Below, piece after piece: positions 1-8,642 of a stretch of 64,000 bases of DNA. Positions within the stretch are counted from its first letter, which is position 1. The number at the start of each line of letters is the position of its first letter. This DNA comes from Shewanella aquimarina (lineage in GTDB: Bacteria > Pseudomonadota > Gammaproteobacteria > Enterobacterales > Shewanellaceae). The DNA is taken from contig NZ_JAKIKY010000003.1 in assembly GCF_023349185.1 (NCBI RefSeq), positions 248,001-312,000 on the forward strand, read 5' to 3'. A program made the position numbers and the translations under genes. The notes under the pieces were generated by a model. The model was not told where the DNA came from, made no database searches, and worked only from the letters and a program-made list of their open reading frames with translations.

Positions 1-191
1 TTGTGCTCATGAATTGTCAAAATCATCATCATGACGAGGTATTGCACCAGGCTACCGCTATTTGTACAGATAATGAGCGAACGACCCGCTTGATACGCCT
101 AAATACCTCTTTCAACATAAAAAATGATTGTAAATTGAAAAATGAGCTGCCTACACTGGGCTTAATATTTGTCATATGAGGGCACTCGCCT

Positions 192-2594
192 ATGTCAATT
201 TCTCCTCTTGCCAGTGACAAGCTTTATCGTTCTTCTACACTCGCCCTACTCGATCCCAGTATTAAATCGACAAAACAGTTGACGCCGCTAAATGAGATCG
301 TTGGCCAGGAACGGGCCCAACAGGCAGTAGAGTTTGCCATGTCGATGAAAGACAAAGGCTATAACATCTACGCCATCGGCCGAAATGGTCTGGGTAAGCG
401 CACTATGGTGATGCGTTACCTGGACAGGTATGACCCTAACGGTCATCACCAGCTGTTCGACTGGTGTTATGTGGTGAACTTTGACGATGCTCGAACCCCT
501 AAGGTGCTCAAGCTACCTAGAGGTCAGGCCCAGGCCTTCAAGGCCGACATCGAAAACTTGATGAAACGCCTGGTCAAAGCCCTCCCCTTAGCCTTTGACA
601 ACGAGCTCTACTATTCACGGGCCGAAAAGCTAAAGGCGCAGTTGGCCGACAAGCAGGAGTCGGCACTGGGTCAGATCACCAAAGAGGCCGCCGCTAAGCA
701 GATCAGCCTGTCTATCAACCCTCAGGGCAGCTACGAGCTGGTTGCCATGAATGGCGAGGAGCCTCACACCGAGTCGAGCTTTGCCGAGCTTAGCGCTAAG
801 GAACAGGCCAGACTCGAGAAAAACATCGGTTCATTAGAGTCTAAGCTGCGTGAGGTGGTGCGTAAGTTCACCGCCTGGGAAGAGAGCTACTCGGATAAAC
901 AGCAGAAGCATGACGAGCAGGTAGCCCAGGAAGTGTTAGTGCATCTGCTTGAACCTTTGAAGGAAAGTTATGCTCAATATCCCGAGGTGAAGGCTCACCT
1001 TAATGAGATGCACAAAGATATCTTAGATAATCTGGATATCTTCCTCGAGCAAAATGAAGAGCAGATCGCCCTCTCCTACGCCTCATTGGCCAAGAAGATG
1101 CCGCGGCGCTACCAGGTCAATGTACTGGTTAACCATGGCGATATCCCCATGCCGATTGTGATTGAGGAGAGTCCCAACTATCACAACATCTTCGGCTATA
1201 TCGAAAACGCGACCTATAAGGGCACTATCTTTTCCGATTTCTCCCTGATCCGCCCTGGTAGCCTGCATAAGGCCAACGGCGGCGTGTTGATGATCGACGC
1301 CATCAAGGTATTGGAACAGCCCTATGTGTGGGACGGTCTGAAGCGCGCGCTTCGCTCACGAAAACTCAGCCTGAGCTCCCTCGAGCGCGAGGTGACGTTG
1401 TCGGGCACCATCTCCCTGGATCCTGAAGCTATCCCGTTAGATGTGAAGATTATTCTTTTTGGTGATTACCAGACCTACCAGTTATTGCAGCACTATGACC
1501 CTGAATTTAAAGAGCTATTCAGAGTCACTGCCGATTTTGAAGATGAGATGCCACGTACCGATGCCTCCGAGGTGCAGTACGCGAAATTTATCTCCAGTAT
1601 CGTCGTGGGCAACAAGATGCTGCACTGTGACCGCGGCGCGATAAAACGTATCATAGAGTTCAGCGCGCGCCAGGCCGATGCCCAAAACAAGTTGTCGCTA
1701 CATTCGGCGGATATCGCCAACTTGCTGCGTGAATCTAACTATGTGGCCCGCACCAGTAAGTCGAACATGATACGCGCCGGCCATGTGGAGAAGGCGCTGC
1801 ATAACCATGAACTCAGGGTCTGTCGTCTGCGCGACCATGTGATGCAGAGCTTTATCAACGGCACAACCCTTATCGATACGCAAGACAGCGTGGTGGGTCA
1901 GATCAACGCTTTGTCTGTGGTGGCGACATCGGATCATCAATTTGGCGCCCCGAGTCGTATCACCGCCAGCGTTTCCCTCGGTGAAGGCGCCGTATTTGAT
2001 ATCGAGCGCAAGGTAGAACTCGGCGGTCAGATCCACTCAAAAGGCGTGATGATTTTAACCGCTTATCTTTCGACTATCTTCGGCCAGACGGATAAGATCC
2101 CGCTTACGACTCACCTCACCTTTGAGCAAAACTATTCGGGCGTCGACGGTGATAGTGCCTCTATGGCCGAGCTGTGCGCCATCGTATCTGCATTTGCCAA
2201 GGTACCACTGCGTCAGGATGTTGCCATCACAGGTTCGATGAACCAATTTGGTCAGGCGCAGCCCATAGGGGGAGTAAACGAGAAGATCGAAGGCTTTTTC
2301 GATGTCTGTAAGATAAAGGGACGCCATCAGGCTCAAGGGGTGATCATTCCTCGCATCAATGTGCAAAACCTCATGTTAAGAAGTGATATCGTCGAAGCCG
2401 TTAAAAAGGGAGAGTTTGCCATCTGGGCGATCGATCACGTTAATGAAGCGGTTGAGATCTTAACTGGCATCCCGGCCGGTGAGCGCGACTTTGAGTTCGA
2501 AGATTATCCCAAAGACAGCCTCTATGCCCTGGCCGATGTCAGATTGCAGAAGCTAAGAGATCACGTTAAGCGCACTCAAAAGGCGAAGGTTTAA
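192..2594 (+). CDS. LonB-type ATP-dependent protease (YcbZ-like)
   Basis: This 800-residue protein is an AAA+ protease of the LonB/YcbZ branch, expected to degrade cytoplasmic proteins using ATP. A Walker A-like GRNGLGKR lies near residue 65 and a Walker B-like GGVLMIDA near residue 375. The C-terminal Lon protease domain shows the serine/lysine dyad: Ser655 in GDSAS and Lys698 in PIGGVNEK, 43 residues apart as in Lon (Ser679/Lys722 in E. coli). It lacks the large N-terminal substrate domain of LonA. The ATG start has only a loosely placed GAGGG upstream. The gene stands alone and ends at a strong hairpin terminator. The fold is certain; the substrates are unknown. Confidence 0.9.
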   Translation: MSISPLASDKLYRSSTLALLDPSIKSTKQLTPLNEIVGQERAQQAVEFAMSMKDKGYNIYAIGRNGLGKRTMVMRYLDRYDPNGHHQLFDWCYVVNFDDARTPKVLKLPRGQAQAFKADIENLMKRLVKALPLAFDNELYYSRAEKLKAQLADKQESALGQITKEAAAKQISLSINPQGSYELVAMNGEEPHTESSFAELSAKEQARLEKNIGSLESKLREVVRKFTAWEESYSDKQQKHDEQVAQEVLVHLLEPLKESYAQYPEVKAHLNEMHKDILDNLDIFLEQNEEQIALSYASLAKKMPRRYQVNVLVNHGDIPMPIVIEESPNYHNIFGYIENATYKGTIFSDFSLIRPGSLHKANGGVLMIDAIKVLEQPYVWDGLKRALRSRKLSLSSLEREVTLSGTISLDPEAIPLDVKIILFGDYQTYQLLQHYDPEFKELFRVTADFEDEMPRTDASEVQYAKFISSIVVGNKMLHCDRGAIKRIIEFSARQADAQNKLSLHSADIANLLRESNYVARTSKSNMIRAGHVEKALHNHELRVCRLRDHVMQSFINGTTLIDTQDSVVGQINALSVVATSDHQFGAPSRITASVSLGEGAVFDIERKVELGGQIHSKGVMILTAYLSTIFGQTDKIPLTTHLTFEQNYSGVDGDSASMAELCAIVSAFAKVPLRQDVAITGSMNQFGQAQPIGGVNEKIEGFFDVCKIKGRHQAQGVIIPRINVQNLMLRSDIVEAVKKGEFAIWAIDHVNEAVEILTGIPAGERDFEFEDYPKDSLYALADVRLQKLRDHVKRTQKAKV

Positions 2595-2620
2595 GGATTA
2601 AAGACTAAAGGATTAGAATC
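2592..2620. repeat. two-unit degenerate tandem repeat after the LonB gene
   Basis: Two 14-15 bp units (TAAGGATTAAAGAC and TAAAGGATTAGAATC) follow each other, the first starting at the stop codon. They resemble short tandem repeats in other gaps of this window. Confidence 0.5.
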
Positions 2621-2636
2621 CAAATCATTAACCAAT

Positions 2637-2666
2637 AAAAAAGCCGGTACGAGACCGGCTTTTTTT
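2637..2666. terminator. bidirectional rho-independent terminator
   Basis: The stem AAGCCGGT/ACCGGCTT has a 5-nt loop. It is flanked by an A-run on the left and a T-run on the right, so it can serve both converging genes (LonB protease and ppaC). Confidence 0.92.
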
Positions 2667-2685
2667 ATCTGTGCGATTACCGCAA

Positions 2686-3606
2686 TTAGGCAAAGGCTTC
2701 TTGCAGTGGCGGAACCACCTGCTTCTTACGGCTAAGGACGCCGTCGAGCCAGACACGACCGTTCTCGGTCGCCTTACCGTAGGCGCGCTCGGTCAGATCG
2801 GCATCATCGGATACGACCAACATCTCTGAGCCTTCTTTCATGATGTCGGTGAGTAGCAGCAGTACGCTGTGGCGATTGCCTTCGGCCTTAAGCGCCGCGA
2901 TATCGGCTTCAAGTTCAGCCTTAACCTGATCAAAAACAGACAGGTCGATCACTTCTAGTTGGCCAATACCAACCAGGTTACCGTTCATGTTGAAGTCTTT
3001 AAAGTCGCGCATCACAAGATCGCGAACCGGCGTGCCTTCTACAGCCGACTTAACCTTAAACATCTCCATGCCTAGCGCCTTGTAGTCTTCGATACCTGCG
3101 ATCTCAGCCAGGGCTTCGACACACTTGATATCGGCCGTGGTACAAGTTGGCGACTTGAAAATCACTGTATCGCTCAGGATGGCACACATCATGATGCCGG
3201 CGATGTTTTTTGGGATCTCGACGTTGTAGAAGTCGTACATCATCTTGATCACTGTGTTACTGCAACCCACTGGGCGGATCCAACACTCAAGCGGTGTAGA
3301 AGTCGTCAGGTCACCTAGCTTATGGTGATCGACGATACCGACAATGGTCGCCTCGGCGATATCATCAGGCGCCTGAGTCAGCTCAGAGTGGTCTACGATA
3401 TAAACCTGCTCACCGGCGTAGTGCTCTTTATACAGCGGGGCTTCAAAACCAAAGCGTTCCAGGATAAAGGCGGTTTCTGGTGATGGCTCACCCAGGCGAG
3501 CGGCAATGGCCTCTTCGCCGATTTGGTTCTTCAGGTAAGCCAGTGCAATCGCACCACAAATTGAATCTGAATCTGGGATCTTATGACCCACAACGTACAT
3601 TGGCAT
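2686..3606 (-). CDS. ppaC: manganese-dependent inorganic pyrophosphatase
   Basis: This is a family II (DHH superfamily) pyrophosphatase of 306 residues that hydrolyses PPi to phosphate in the cytoplasm. The metal site motifs are visible: GHKIPDSDS near the N-terminus, VDHSEL, and the DHH triad in VGIVDHHKLGDL. The C-terminal DHHA2 domain ends with SRKKQVVPPL, which carries the basic substrate-binding residues. The length matches the family (about 305-310). It is a single gene facing the LonB protease and shares its terminator. Family II enzymes are scattered among gammaproteobacteria (Vibrio and Shewanella carry them) alongside or instead of the family I enzyme. Confidence 0.95.
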   Translation of the reverse strand: MPMYVVGHKIPDSDSICGAIALAYLKNQIGEEAIAARLGEPSPETAFILERFGFEAPLYKEHYAGEQVYIVDHSELTQAPDDIAEATIVGIVDHHKLGDLTTSTPLECWIRPVGCSNTVIKMMYDFYNVEIPKNIAGIMMCAILSDTVIFKSPTCTTADIKCVEALAEIAGIEDYKALGMEMFKVKSAVEGTPVRDLVMRDFKDFNMNGNLVGIGQLEVIDLSVFDQVKAELEADIAALKAEGNRHSVLLLLTDIMKEGSEMLVVSDDADLTERAYGKATENGRVWLDGVLSRKKQVVPPLQEAFA

Positions 3607-3799
3607 AGTTAACTCTCACAGTAAATTTTGCGGCATTTTATCAAAAGGAAAATCAATTTACATTACTCCCCTGCCTTTAATTGGTTAGACGCTAGTCTAA
3701 TGCCAGGGTTCAAGATAATTGAGCAGCATAAATATAGGCCAGATGGCGCCGGATGAGAAAACATTCCATCCTCGCCGTATATCTCTCAGTCATGCGCTC

Positions 3800-4366
3800 T
3801 TAAACGGACATGCGGTATAGCACCACCTCTACCTCACCGTCAGGGGTATCGACGCTATCGTTTTTAATATACTGCATGCCAAGCTTGGTCATTATGTTAA
3901 TTGAGCCCTTGTTGGCCGGATCGGCGATGGCGCTGAAATGCGTAACAGGGTTGCCATTAGACTGAGAGTGTTCTACCAAAGCCTGGCAAACCGCCTTGGC
4001 CGCTTCTGTGGCATAGCCCTTACCCCAACTGGCCTGGGTAAAGCGCCAACCTACCTCGAGATCCTCAAGTTTTGGCGCATCGGTATAGAAATCCATCGGC
4101 CGCACTAAGATCCAACCGATAAAACTATCGCCAAGGCTTGTCTCGGTGGCGAGTGCGGTGACCTTCCAAAGTCCCCAGCCGGTATCAAGGTTGGTAAAGC
4201 CTTCGATGCGAGGAATAAAATAGTCTTCAATTTCTGCCATGGTCGAAGGCTTGCCGCCATTGATATAGCGCATCACCTCTGGGTCTTGGTTTAGATCGAA
4301 TAGAAGCTGTGCATCTTCTTTGGTGACCACCTCAAAGCGTAAACGCTCGCTGTTTTCAATTTGCAT
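3800..4366 (-). CDS. GNAT family N-acetyltransferase (RimJ/RimL-like)
   Basis: This is an acetyl-CoA-dependent N-acetyltransferase of the GNAT fold (Acetyltransf_3 type). The acetyl-CoA binding region is WGKGYATEAAKAV, followed by NKGSINIMTKLGM, the usual asparagine-containing helix of this group. I place the start at 4366 (MQIENSERL), where AGGGAG sits five bases upstream. An in-frame ATG 30 bases further up has no such site. The product is then 188 residues. The acceptor substrate cannot be told from sequence, and RimJ/RimL-like enzymes act on anything from ribosomal proteins to small amines. The gene stands alone. Confidence 0.85.
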   Translation of the reverse strand: MQIENSERLRFEVVTKEDAQLLFDLNQDPEVMRYINGGKPSTMAEIEDYFIPRIEGFTNLDTGWGLWKVTALATETSLGDSFIGWILVRPMDFYTDAPKLEDLEVGWRFTQASWGKGYATEAAKAVCQALVEHSQSNGNPVTHFSAIADPANKGSINIMTKLGMQYIKNDSVDTPDGEVEVVLYRMSV

Positions 4367-4482
4367 GGGACTCCCTGTTATTATTAGTGCGCTCAACGTC
4401 AGTCAGCTGGCTATGATAGCCACTTTAGATAAACCTCAGCAAGCTATACATTCGACAGCGAACAGGAAGAAAGATGAGTGAA

Positions 4483-4538
4483 GCGAGATGTGTAAAGTGA
4501 GATGTATAAAGACTAATGTTTAAAGACTTAGGTGTAAC
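4483..4538. repeat. 14-bp degenerate tandem repeat, four units
   Basis: Four consecutive 14-bp units run GCGAGATGTGTAAA, GTGAGATGTATAAA, GACTAATGTTTAAA and GACTTAGGTGTAAC. They lie in the gap between the acetyltransferase start and the porin stop. I see no coding function. Confidence 0.65.
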
Positions 4539-4600
4539 GAGAGTTAGGTGAATAGTGGCGCGTCCATGCGCCGGGGAGTTATTTATACTGTCTCTACAGA

Positions 4601-5641
4601 CTAAAAATCGTAACGGAAACCTAGGCTGACGATGGTGTCATCAAAATCTTGGTATTGCTTCACGTCAAATTGACCAATTTCGGTGTGGATACGAGCAGAT
4701 TTAGATAAACGGTACTCGGCGCCAACCGCCCATTGTGAAACTTCAGGCACGACCAGGGCCGACTCGCCCAGCGCATCGTACACACGGCCCGCGATTTTGC
4801 CCGTACCTGAATCATCGCTACCGTACTGAGCCTTCAACAACAGCTGTTCGATCTGATAAGTGGCGCTAAGGATGTAACCGACACCGTCACGGTCTTGATA
4901 ATGTGGCTTAGTCGGATTAGCAAGTTCGGTTTGCTGAATGATGGTGCCTAGCTTTAGCTTATCGAATTTCACATGGCCGACTAAACGAGTGGCTTTAATG
5001 TCTTCGATGCCGTCGGAATAGGCAACGCCAAGATAAAAGTTACTCGTTTTAAAGAACTTATCCGCATAGGTCACAGCGATTTGATAGTTACCGTTATCTT
5101 TACGCAGATCAGAGTCGTTAAAGTAGTTGTCTTCCATCAGGTAACTCACACCCAATTGTAGCTTGTTCCACTTAGGGCTCTTGTATTCCAATGAGTCACC
5201 ATGGCGCTTATCGCCAGGCATTAGCCGATCATGCTTTAGGCTATAGTTATCAAAGGCATCGGCAAAACCCTTACTCATTTTAAATACGGGATCGATGCGC
5301 CCAACCGCTAGTTGTCCCATGCTTGAATGTTTAAAGCCGATAAAGGTTGGACGGGCAGAAAATGGCTTACTCGCTTTATCTTGCTGGGCACCATTCACCC
5401 CAACCTCAATCTTGTAAAATAGTGACCAGTCTGTGGTCAGCGCAGTCTGCCCTTTCACCCCGATACGGCTGAAGTTGTTCTCGAGAATAGTCCCGCTTTT
5501 GCCGCTATGGGTCGCGCTACCGCTGTCGGAATGTGTTACCGAATAATCGAGTCGGCCATAAAAATCGACAAGTTCTTCGGCCATGACCTGAGGGGCGACA
5601 AACAGGCTAGTCGCCAATAATGTAAGTGGGAAAGTTTTCAT
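4601..5641 (-). CDS. outer-membrane porin
   Basis: This is a general-diffusion type beta-barrel porin of the Gram-negative porin family, 346 residues from the chosen start. A clear signal peptide (MKTFPLTLLATSLFVAPQVMA) is followed by EELVDFYGRLDYS, the usual first strand. Alternating amphipathic strands run throughout, and the chain ends GFRYDF with the terminal Phe recognised by the BAM complex. I use ATG at 5641 because AAAGAG is about nine bases upstream; an in-frame ATG nine bases earlier overlaps that site. It lies directly downstream of the FMN-binding lipoprotein (29 bases apart, same strand), so the two are probably cotranscribed. The permeant solute is unknown; context suggests the substrate of the flavin system. 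Confidence 0.88.
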   Translation of the reverse strand: MKTFPLTLLATSLFVAPQVMAEELVDFYGRLDYSVTHSDSGSATHSGKSGTILENNFSRIGVKGQTALTTDWSLFYKIEVGVNGAQQDKASKPFSARPTFIGFKHSSMGQLAVGRIDPVFKMSKGFADAFDNYSLKHDRLMPGDKRHGDSLEYKSPKWNKLQLGVSYLMEDNYFNDSDLRKDNGNYQIAVTYADKFFKTSNFYLGVAYSDGIEDIKATRLVGHVKFDKLKLGTIIQQTELANPTKPHYQDRDGVGYILSATYQIEQLLLKAQYGSDDSGTGKIAGRVYDALGESALVVPEVSQWAVGAEYRLSKSARIHTEIGQFDVKQYQDFDDTIVSLGFRYDF

Positions 5642-5670
5642 AATCATCATCTCTTTTAGGCTTAGTGTTG

Positions 5671-7020
5671 TTATTTAGCTGCTGGATGCTTGTGCTCGGC
5701 GATCACACCATCTAGACGCATCTTTTTATAGAGTTGCTCGGCCTGGTTAAGGTAGATATCCCAAGAGCTAGAGCGTTTGGTAAATCCCGTCGCCGCATAG
5801 TTTCCGCTATCTCCAGTCGCCGGCAGGTCATTGATGTCAAATAGCGAGCCACCGGCTTGTAGGTGCGCATTTAACGCATCGATCATCACGTTAAAACCTA
5901 TGCGTGCAGGCTCTGAATAGTTGATAGAGTCGTACTTCGACTGGCGATAGAATTTCTTCAGTGAAGCATCCTGAATCTGCGCCTTCTCATCTGCGAAGAT
6001 CTCGTCAAAATGGGCCTTAACGATCTGCTTTGAGGCTGGGTCTACCACCAGGCGCAACATCGCCGTGATACCTGTCCAGCGGCCTTTTTCGTCAACTAGT
6101 TTTTCAGCAAGTTGATAAAATTTCAGCGTCGTGCCTTCGCCATGAATCTTGTGATGGATCTTTGCCGTCAGTGGGATCATCGACTGTTGAATGCTGTTAG
6201 AGGCACCGGCAACGACGTCGATTCCTAAATATTTGAGTCGATTAGGTTCTTTTAACTTGTTGGCTAACTTAGGATCATGATTAGGGTTGGGTTCGAAGGT
6301 TAATTTATCTTGTTCAACCATGAGCTTTTCCATGGTCAAGGCAGACTGTACCCAGGCAGTGCCCTTCTTCTTTCCCATCGAAAAGTTATATTCAGACATG
6401 CGTTTAGGGACGTCTTGATACAGGCGCGTGTAATAGTTTGGTCGGCCGCTCTCGTTGAACTCAGCCAAGATAACGTCGTTTCTATCCTGGCTGTTGGTCA
6501 CTATGGTCATGCTACCCATGTGACCCTGACGGAATCTCGCCTCCTCGTAGTAATAGTCTCCTACTAGCAGACCTAACTTAGGCTGAATAGACCACTTGAG
6601 CTTGAAATCATCACCTTGCTCCTCTTTCGCTCCAACGGCCACATATTCTGGTTGCACACCGCTAGCGCGCGGCAGATCATTGACAGCTTTTAGAATGCCG
6701 TTAGAGGAGTAAGTGGCGCCTGATATCGCATCTATGCCTTCATGGCCATTGTTGGCAACAATCCTCGGCAGTAGACGCTCCGCATTTAGATAGAGTGACT
6801 CTGTCTCCTTGTGAGACTTGGTCTTGATATCGACAATCTTGCCCTGATCGACCTTGATCTCTAATACGATTTGGCTTTTCTTCCCTTTGGCCTGAACCAG
6901 ATGAGTGCCGTCAACGTATTTGCCTTGAGTGTGCGAAGAGGCACAGCCAAGGGCAGATAATGTTGCCAACCCAATACTCGATACTATGATTGTTTTTTTT
7001 AATTTATTGGACATTGCCAT
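5671..7020 (-). CDS. FMN-binding domain lipoprotein, probable covalent flavoprotein
   Basis: This 449-residue exported protein has a short hydrophobic leader and a weak lipobox (LSALGC, Cys26). Residues 34-118 form an FMN_bind domain ending in DAISGATYSS. This fits the D-x-x-(S/T)-G-A-T motif in which ApbE-type transferases attach FMN to the threonine (Thr103). The rest is unassigned, but DVVAGASNS (268-276) sits where a second, degenerate FMN_bind domain would end, and 318-430 looks like a third. An ApbE homologue is divergently transcribed next door, which supports covalent flavinylation. The role is probably periplasmic electron transfer; no partner reductase is visible. The start has AGGT eight bases upstream. 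Confidence 0.82.
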   Translation of the reverse strand: MAMSNKLKKTIIVSSIGLATLSALGCASSHTQGKYVDGTHLVQAKGKKSQIVLEIKVDQGKIVDIKTKSHKETESLYLNAERLLPRIVANNGHEGIDAISGATYSSNGILKAVNDLPRASGVQPEYVAVGAKEEQGDDFKLKWSIQPKLGLLVGDYYYEEARFRQGHMGSMTIVTNSQDRNDVILAEFNESGRPNYYTRLYQDVPKRMSEYNFSMGKKKGTAWVQSALTMEKLMVEQDKLTFEPNPNHDPKLANKLKEPNRLKYLGIDVVAGASNSIQQSMIPLTAKIHHKIHGEGTTLKFYQLAEKLVDEKGRWTGITAMLRLVVDPASKQIVKAHFDEIFADEKAQIQDASLKKFYRQSKYDSINYSEPARIGFNVMIDALNAHLQAGGSLFDINDLPATGDSGNYAATGFTKRSSSWDIYLNQAEQLYKKMRLDGVIAEHKHPAAK

Positions 7021-7083
7021 TGTTAATTACCTGTACTGCGAGAAATTACTTGCAAGCATAAGTAATCTAAATTTGGCAACAAC

Positions 7084-7097
7084 TACGGAAAACCGCA
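7084..7097. promoter_or_regulatory. candidate operator, copy 1 of a shared GCGGTTTTCCG motif
   Basis: On the minus strand this reads TGCGGTTTTCCGTA, with CGG and CCG arms around TTTT. It lies in the divergent promoter region between the FMN lipoprotein and apbE. The only other copy I found is at 8526-8537, ahead of the sensor kinase gene. This is a plausible binding site for the TtrR-like regulator (inference). Confidence 0.5.
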
Positions 7098-7217
7098 GGT
7101 TTAGATCTTATTGTTTGTTATTTTGATCTGCTTAACAAAAACAAACATCCTGTTTATATTTCACTGTAAGACATGATTTATATTGATCACCTGAATTATT
7201 TAAAGAGTTTAATGTGA

Positions 7218-8396
7218 ATGATAAAGCCAGCGCTGCTCGCCAGTATTTTTATAATAGCCTGTTTGACGGCTACATCCGTTTTTGCCGCAAGTGACGAGGA
7301 TGTATTCAAACTGGCGAAAGACAAATACTCGTCAGAAATATTAGATAGTTACTACAGCTGTGAAGATAATGCGGTGATCACCTTAGATAACCAGACCGCA
7401 AGCCTGACGACATTAAAGTATTTTGGCACCTCTATCACCATCAGCCTTTATCAAGCACCAACTGAGCAGACTCGGGCGAGCCTATGTCGAGCGCTTTCGG
7501 TGATCCAGGAGTATCACTATCTCGCCTCGGACTACTCGACCTATCCCCATGTCACCAACGTTAAAAGCGTCAATGAGGCACCAGGACAGAGTCATGATAT
7601 CGACCCTCAATTGACGGCGTTAATCGCATCGGCCATCGATTGGCATCAACAGAGTCGAGGACGATTTAACATCGCGCTGTCGCCAGTGATCGCCTTGTGG
7701 CGAGCGCAAAGATTTGCGTGCGAGAAACAAAAGGATAACTGCTCAACTCCCGATGAAATGGCACTAAAACAAGCCTCAGAGCATATCGATGTCGATAAGA
7801 TCCACCTGGACAGGCAGACCAACAAGATCCAGCTGGCCGAAGGGATGAGCATAGATCTCGGCGGGATCGCCAAGGGCTGGATGGTAGAGAAGCTCTATGA
7901 TCAGCTCATACGCGATGGCATGAGCCGGTTCGTTATCAACGCCGGCGGCAACATACGCCACTATGGCCTACACCCAAGCGGGCGCTATTTTAATATCGCT
8001 ATCGAAGATCCCATCTGTAGGCAGAATCACTATCGCTCACCCAAATGCCAGTCTGAACAAGGCCGTTATCACGAGCTCATCGCTGGCAGTGACTTAACAG
8101 TCGTCAGCAGTGGTAACTACTTAAAGTACTTTATGGTCGATGGAAAGAAGTACCATCATATCATAGACCCTAAAACCCTCTACCCAGAGACCGAAGGCAT
8201 ATCTGTGACAGTTGTTTTAAGCGACAATCAAATATATGCCGACGTGATATCAACCATGTTGTTCTTAATGCCTGTCGACGAGGGTCTTGAGTATGTTAAT
8301 AGTCAGCCATGGATCGAGGCAATTTGGTATATTAATGCTAAAGGAGACAAAATAAGATCTACCGGCTTTAATCAATATACCGGGAAATGGGAATAA
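7218..8396 (+). CDS. ApbE-family FAD:protein FMN transferase
   Basis: This 392-residue exported protein has an N-terminal signal peptide ending near VFAA. The ApbE core is clear: YFGTSITISLY (68-78), the DLGGIAKGW flavin/Mg site (213-221), NAGGNIR (241-247), SSGNYLKYF (297-305) and HHIIDPKT (313-320). ApbE enzymes cleave FAD and attach FMN to threonine in target proteins of the periplasm or membrane. The obvious substrate is the divergent lipoprotein, which carries the acceptor motif. A Cys-rich insertion (168-175 and around 267-277: CEKQKDNC, CRQN, PKC) is unusual and could form disulfides. It shares a 197-bp promoter region with the lipoprotein gene. Confidence 0.88.
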   Translation: MIKPALLASIFIIACLTATSVFAASDEDVFKLAKDKYSSEILDSYYSCEDNAVITLDNQTASLTTLKYFGTSITISLYQAPTEQTRASLCRALSVIQEYHYLASDYSTYPHVTNVKSVNEAPGQSHDIDPQLTALIASAIDWHQQSRGRFNIALSPVIALWRAQRFACEKQKDNCSTPDEMALKQASEHIDVDKIHLDRQTNKIQLAEGMSIDLGGIAKGWMVEKLYDQLIRDGMSRFVINAGGNIRHYGLHPSGRYFNIAIEDPICRQNHYRSPKCQSEQGRYHELIAGSDLTVVSSGNYLKYFMVDGKKYHHIIDPKTLYPETEGISVTVVLSDNQIYADVISTMLFLMPVDEGLEYVNSQPWIEAIWYINAKGDKIRSTGFNQYTGKWE

Positions 8397-8525
8397 AAAA
8401 GCCTAACAAACAGTAGAAGCAATAACGATAAAAACAATAAAATAAAAAACAAAGCAAATATAAAAGCCAGCATGTAATACATTGCCACTCATTAATTATT
8501 CGCAAGAGTTATCAATATTTATATA

Positions 8526-8537
8526 GCGGTTTTCCGC
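8526..8537. promoter_or_regulatory. candidate operator, copy 2 of the shared motif
   Basis: GCGGTTTTCCGC has perfect GCGG/CCGC arms around TTTT and lies 106 bases upstream of the sensor kinase start. It shares GCGGTTTTCCG with the site at 7084-7097 in opposite orientation. A role in autoregulation of the two-component operon is inference. Confidence 0.5.
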
Positions 8538-8551
8538 AATAAACGCTCAGA

Positions 8552-8567
8552 TGTGAAACGGATCACT
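8552..8567. promoter_or_regulatory. candidate CRP site
   Basis: TGTGA-N6-TCACT matches the CRP consensus TGTGA-N6-TCACA at nine of ten defined positions. It is placed about 75-90 bases before the sensor kinase start. CRP controls anaerobic respiration genes in Shewanella, so the site would fit that role. No footprint data are available here. Confidence 0.55.
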
Positions 8568-8642
8568 GAGAAGCACTAAAACATTAAGGTATTTCGTCAT
8601 CATAGGTCATAATTAGTCTAGAGATAATCAATTGATGCCCCT

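Noticed and set aside
4588..4601. LexA-like CTGT...ACAG near the porin stop
   Set aside because: Spacing is four, not eight bases, and it lies downstream of the gene.
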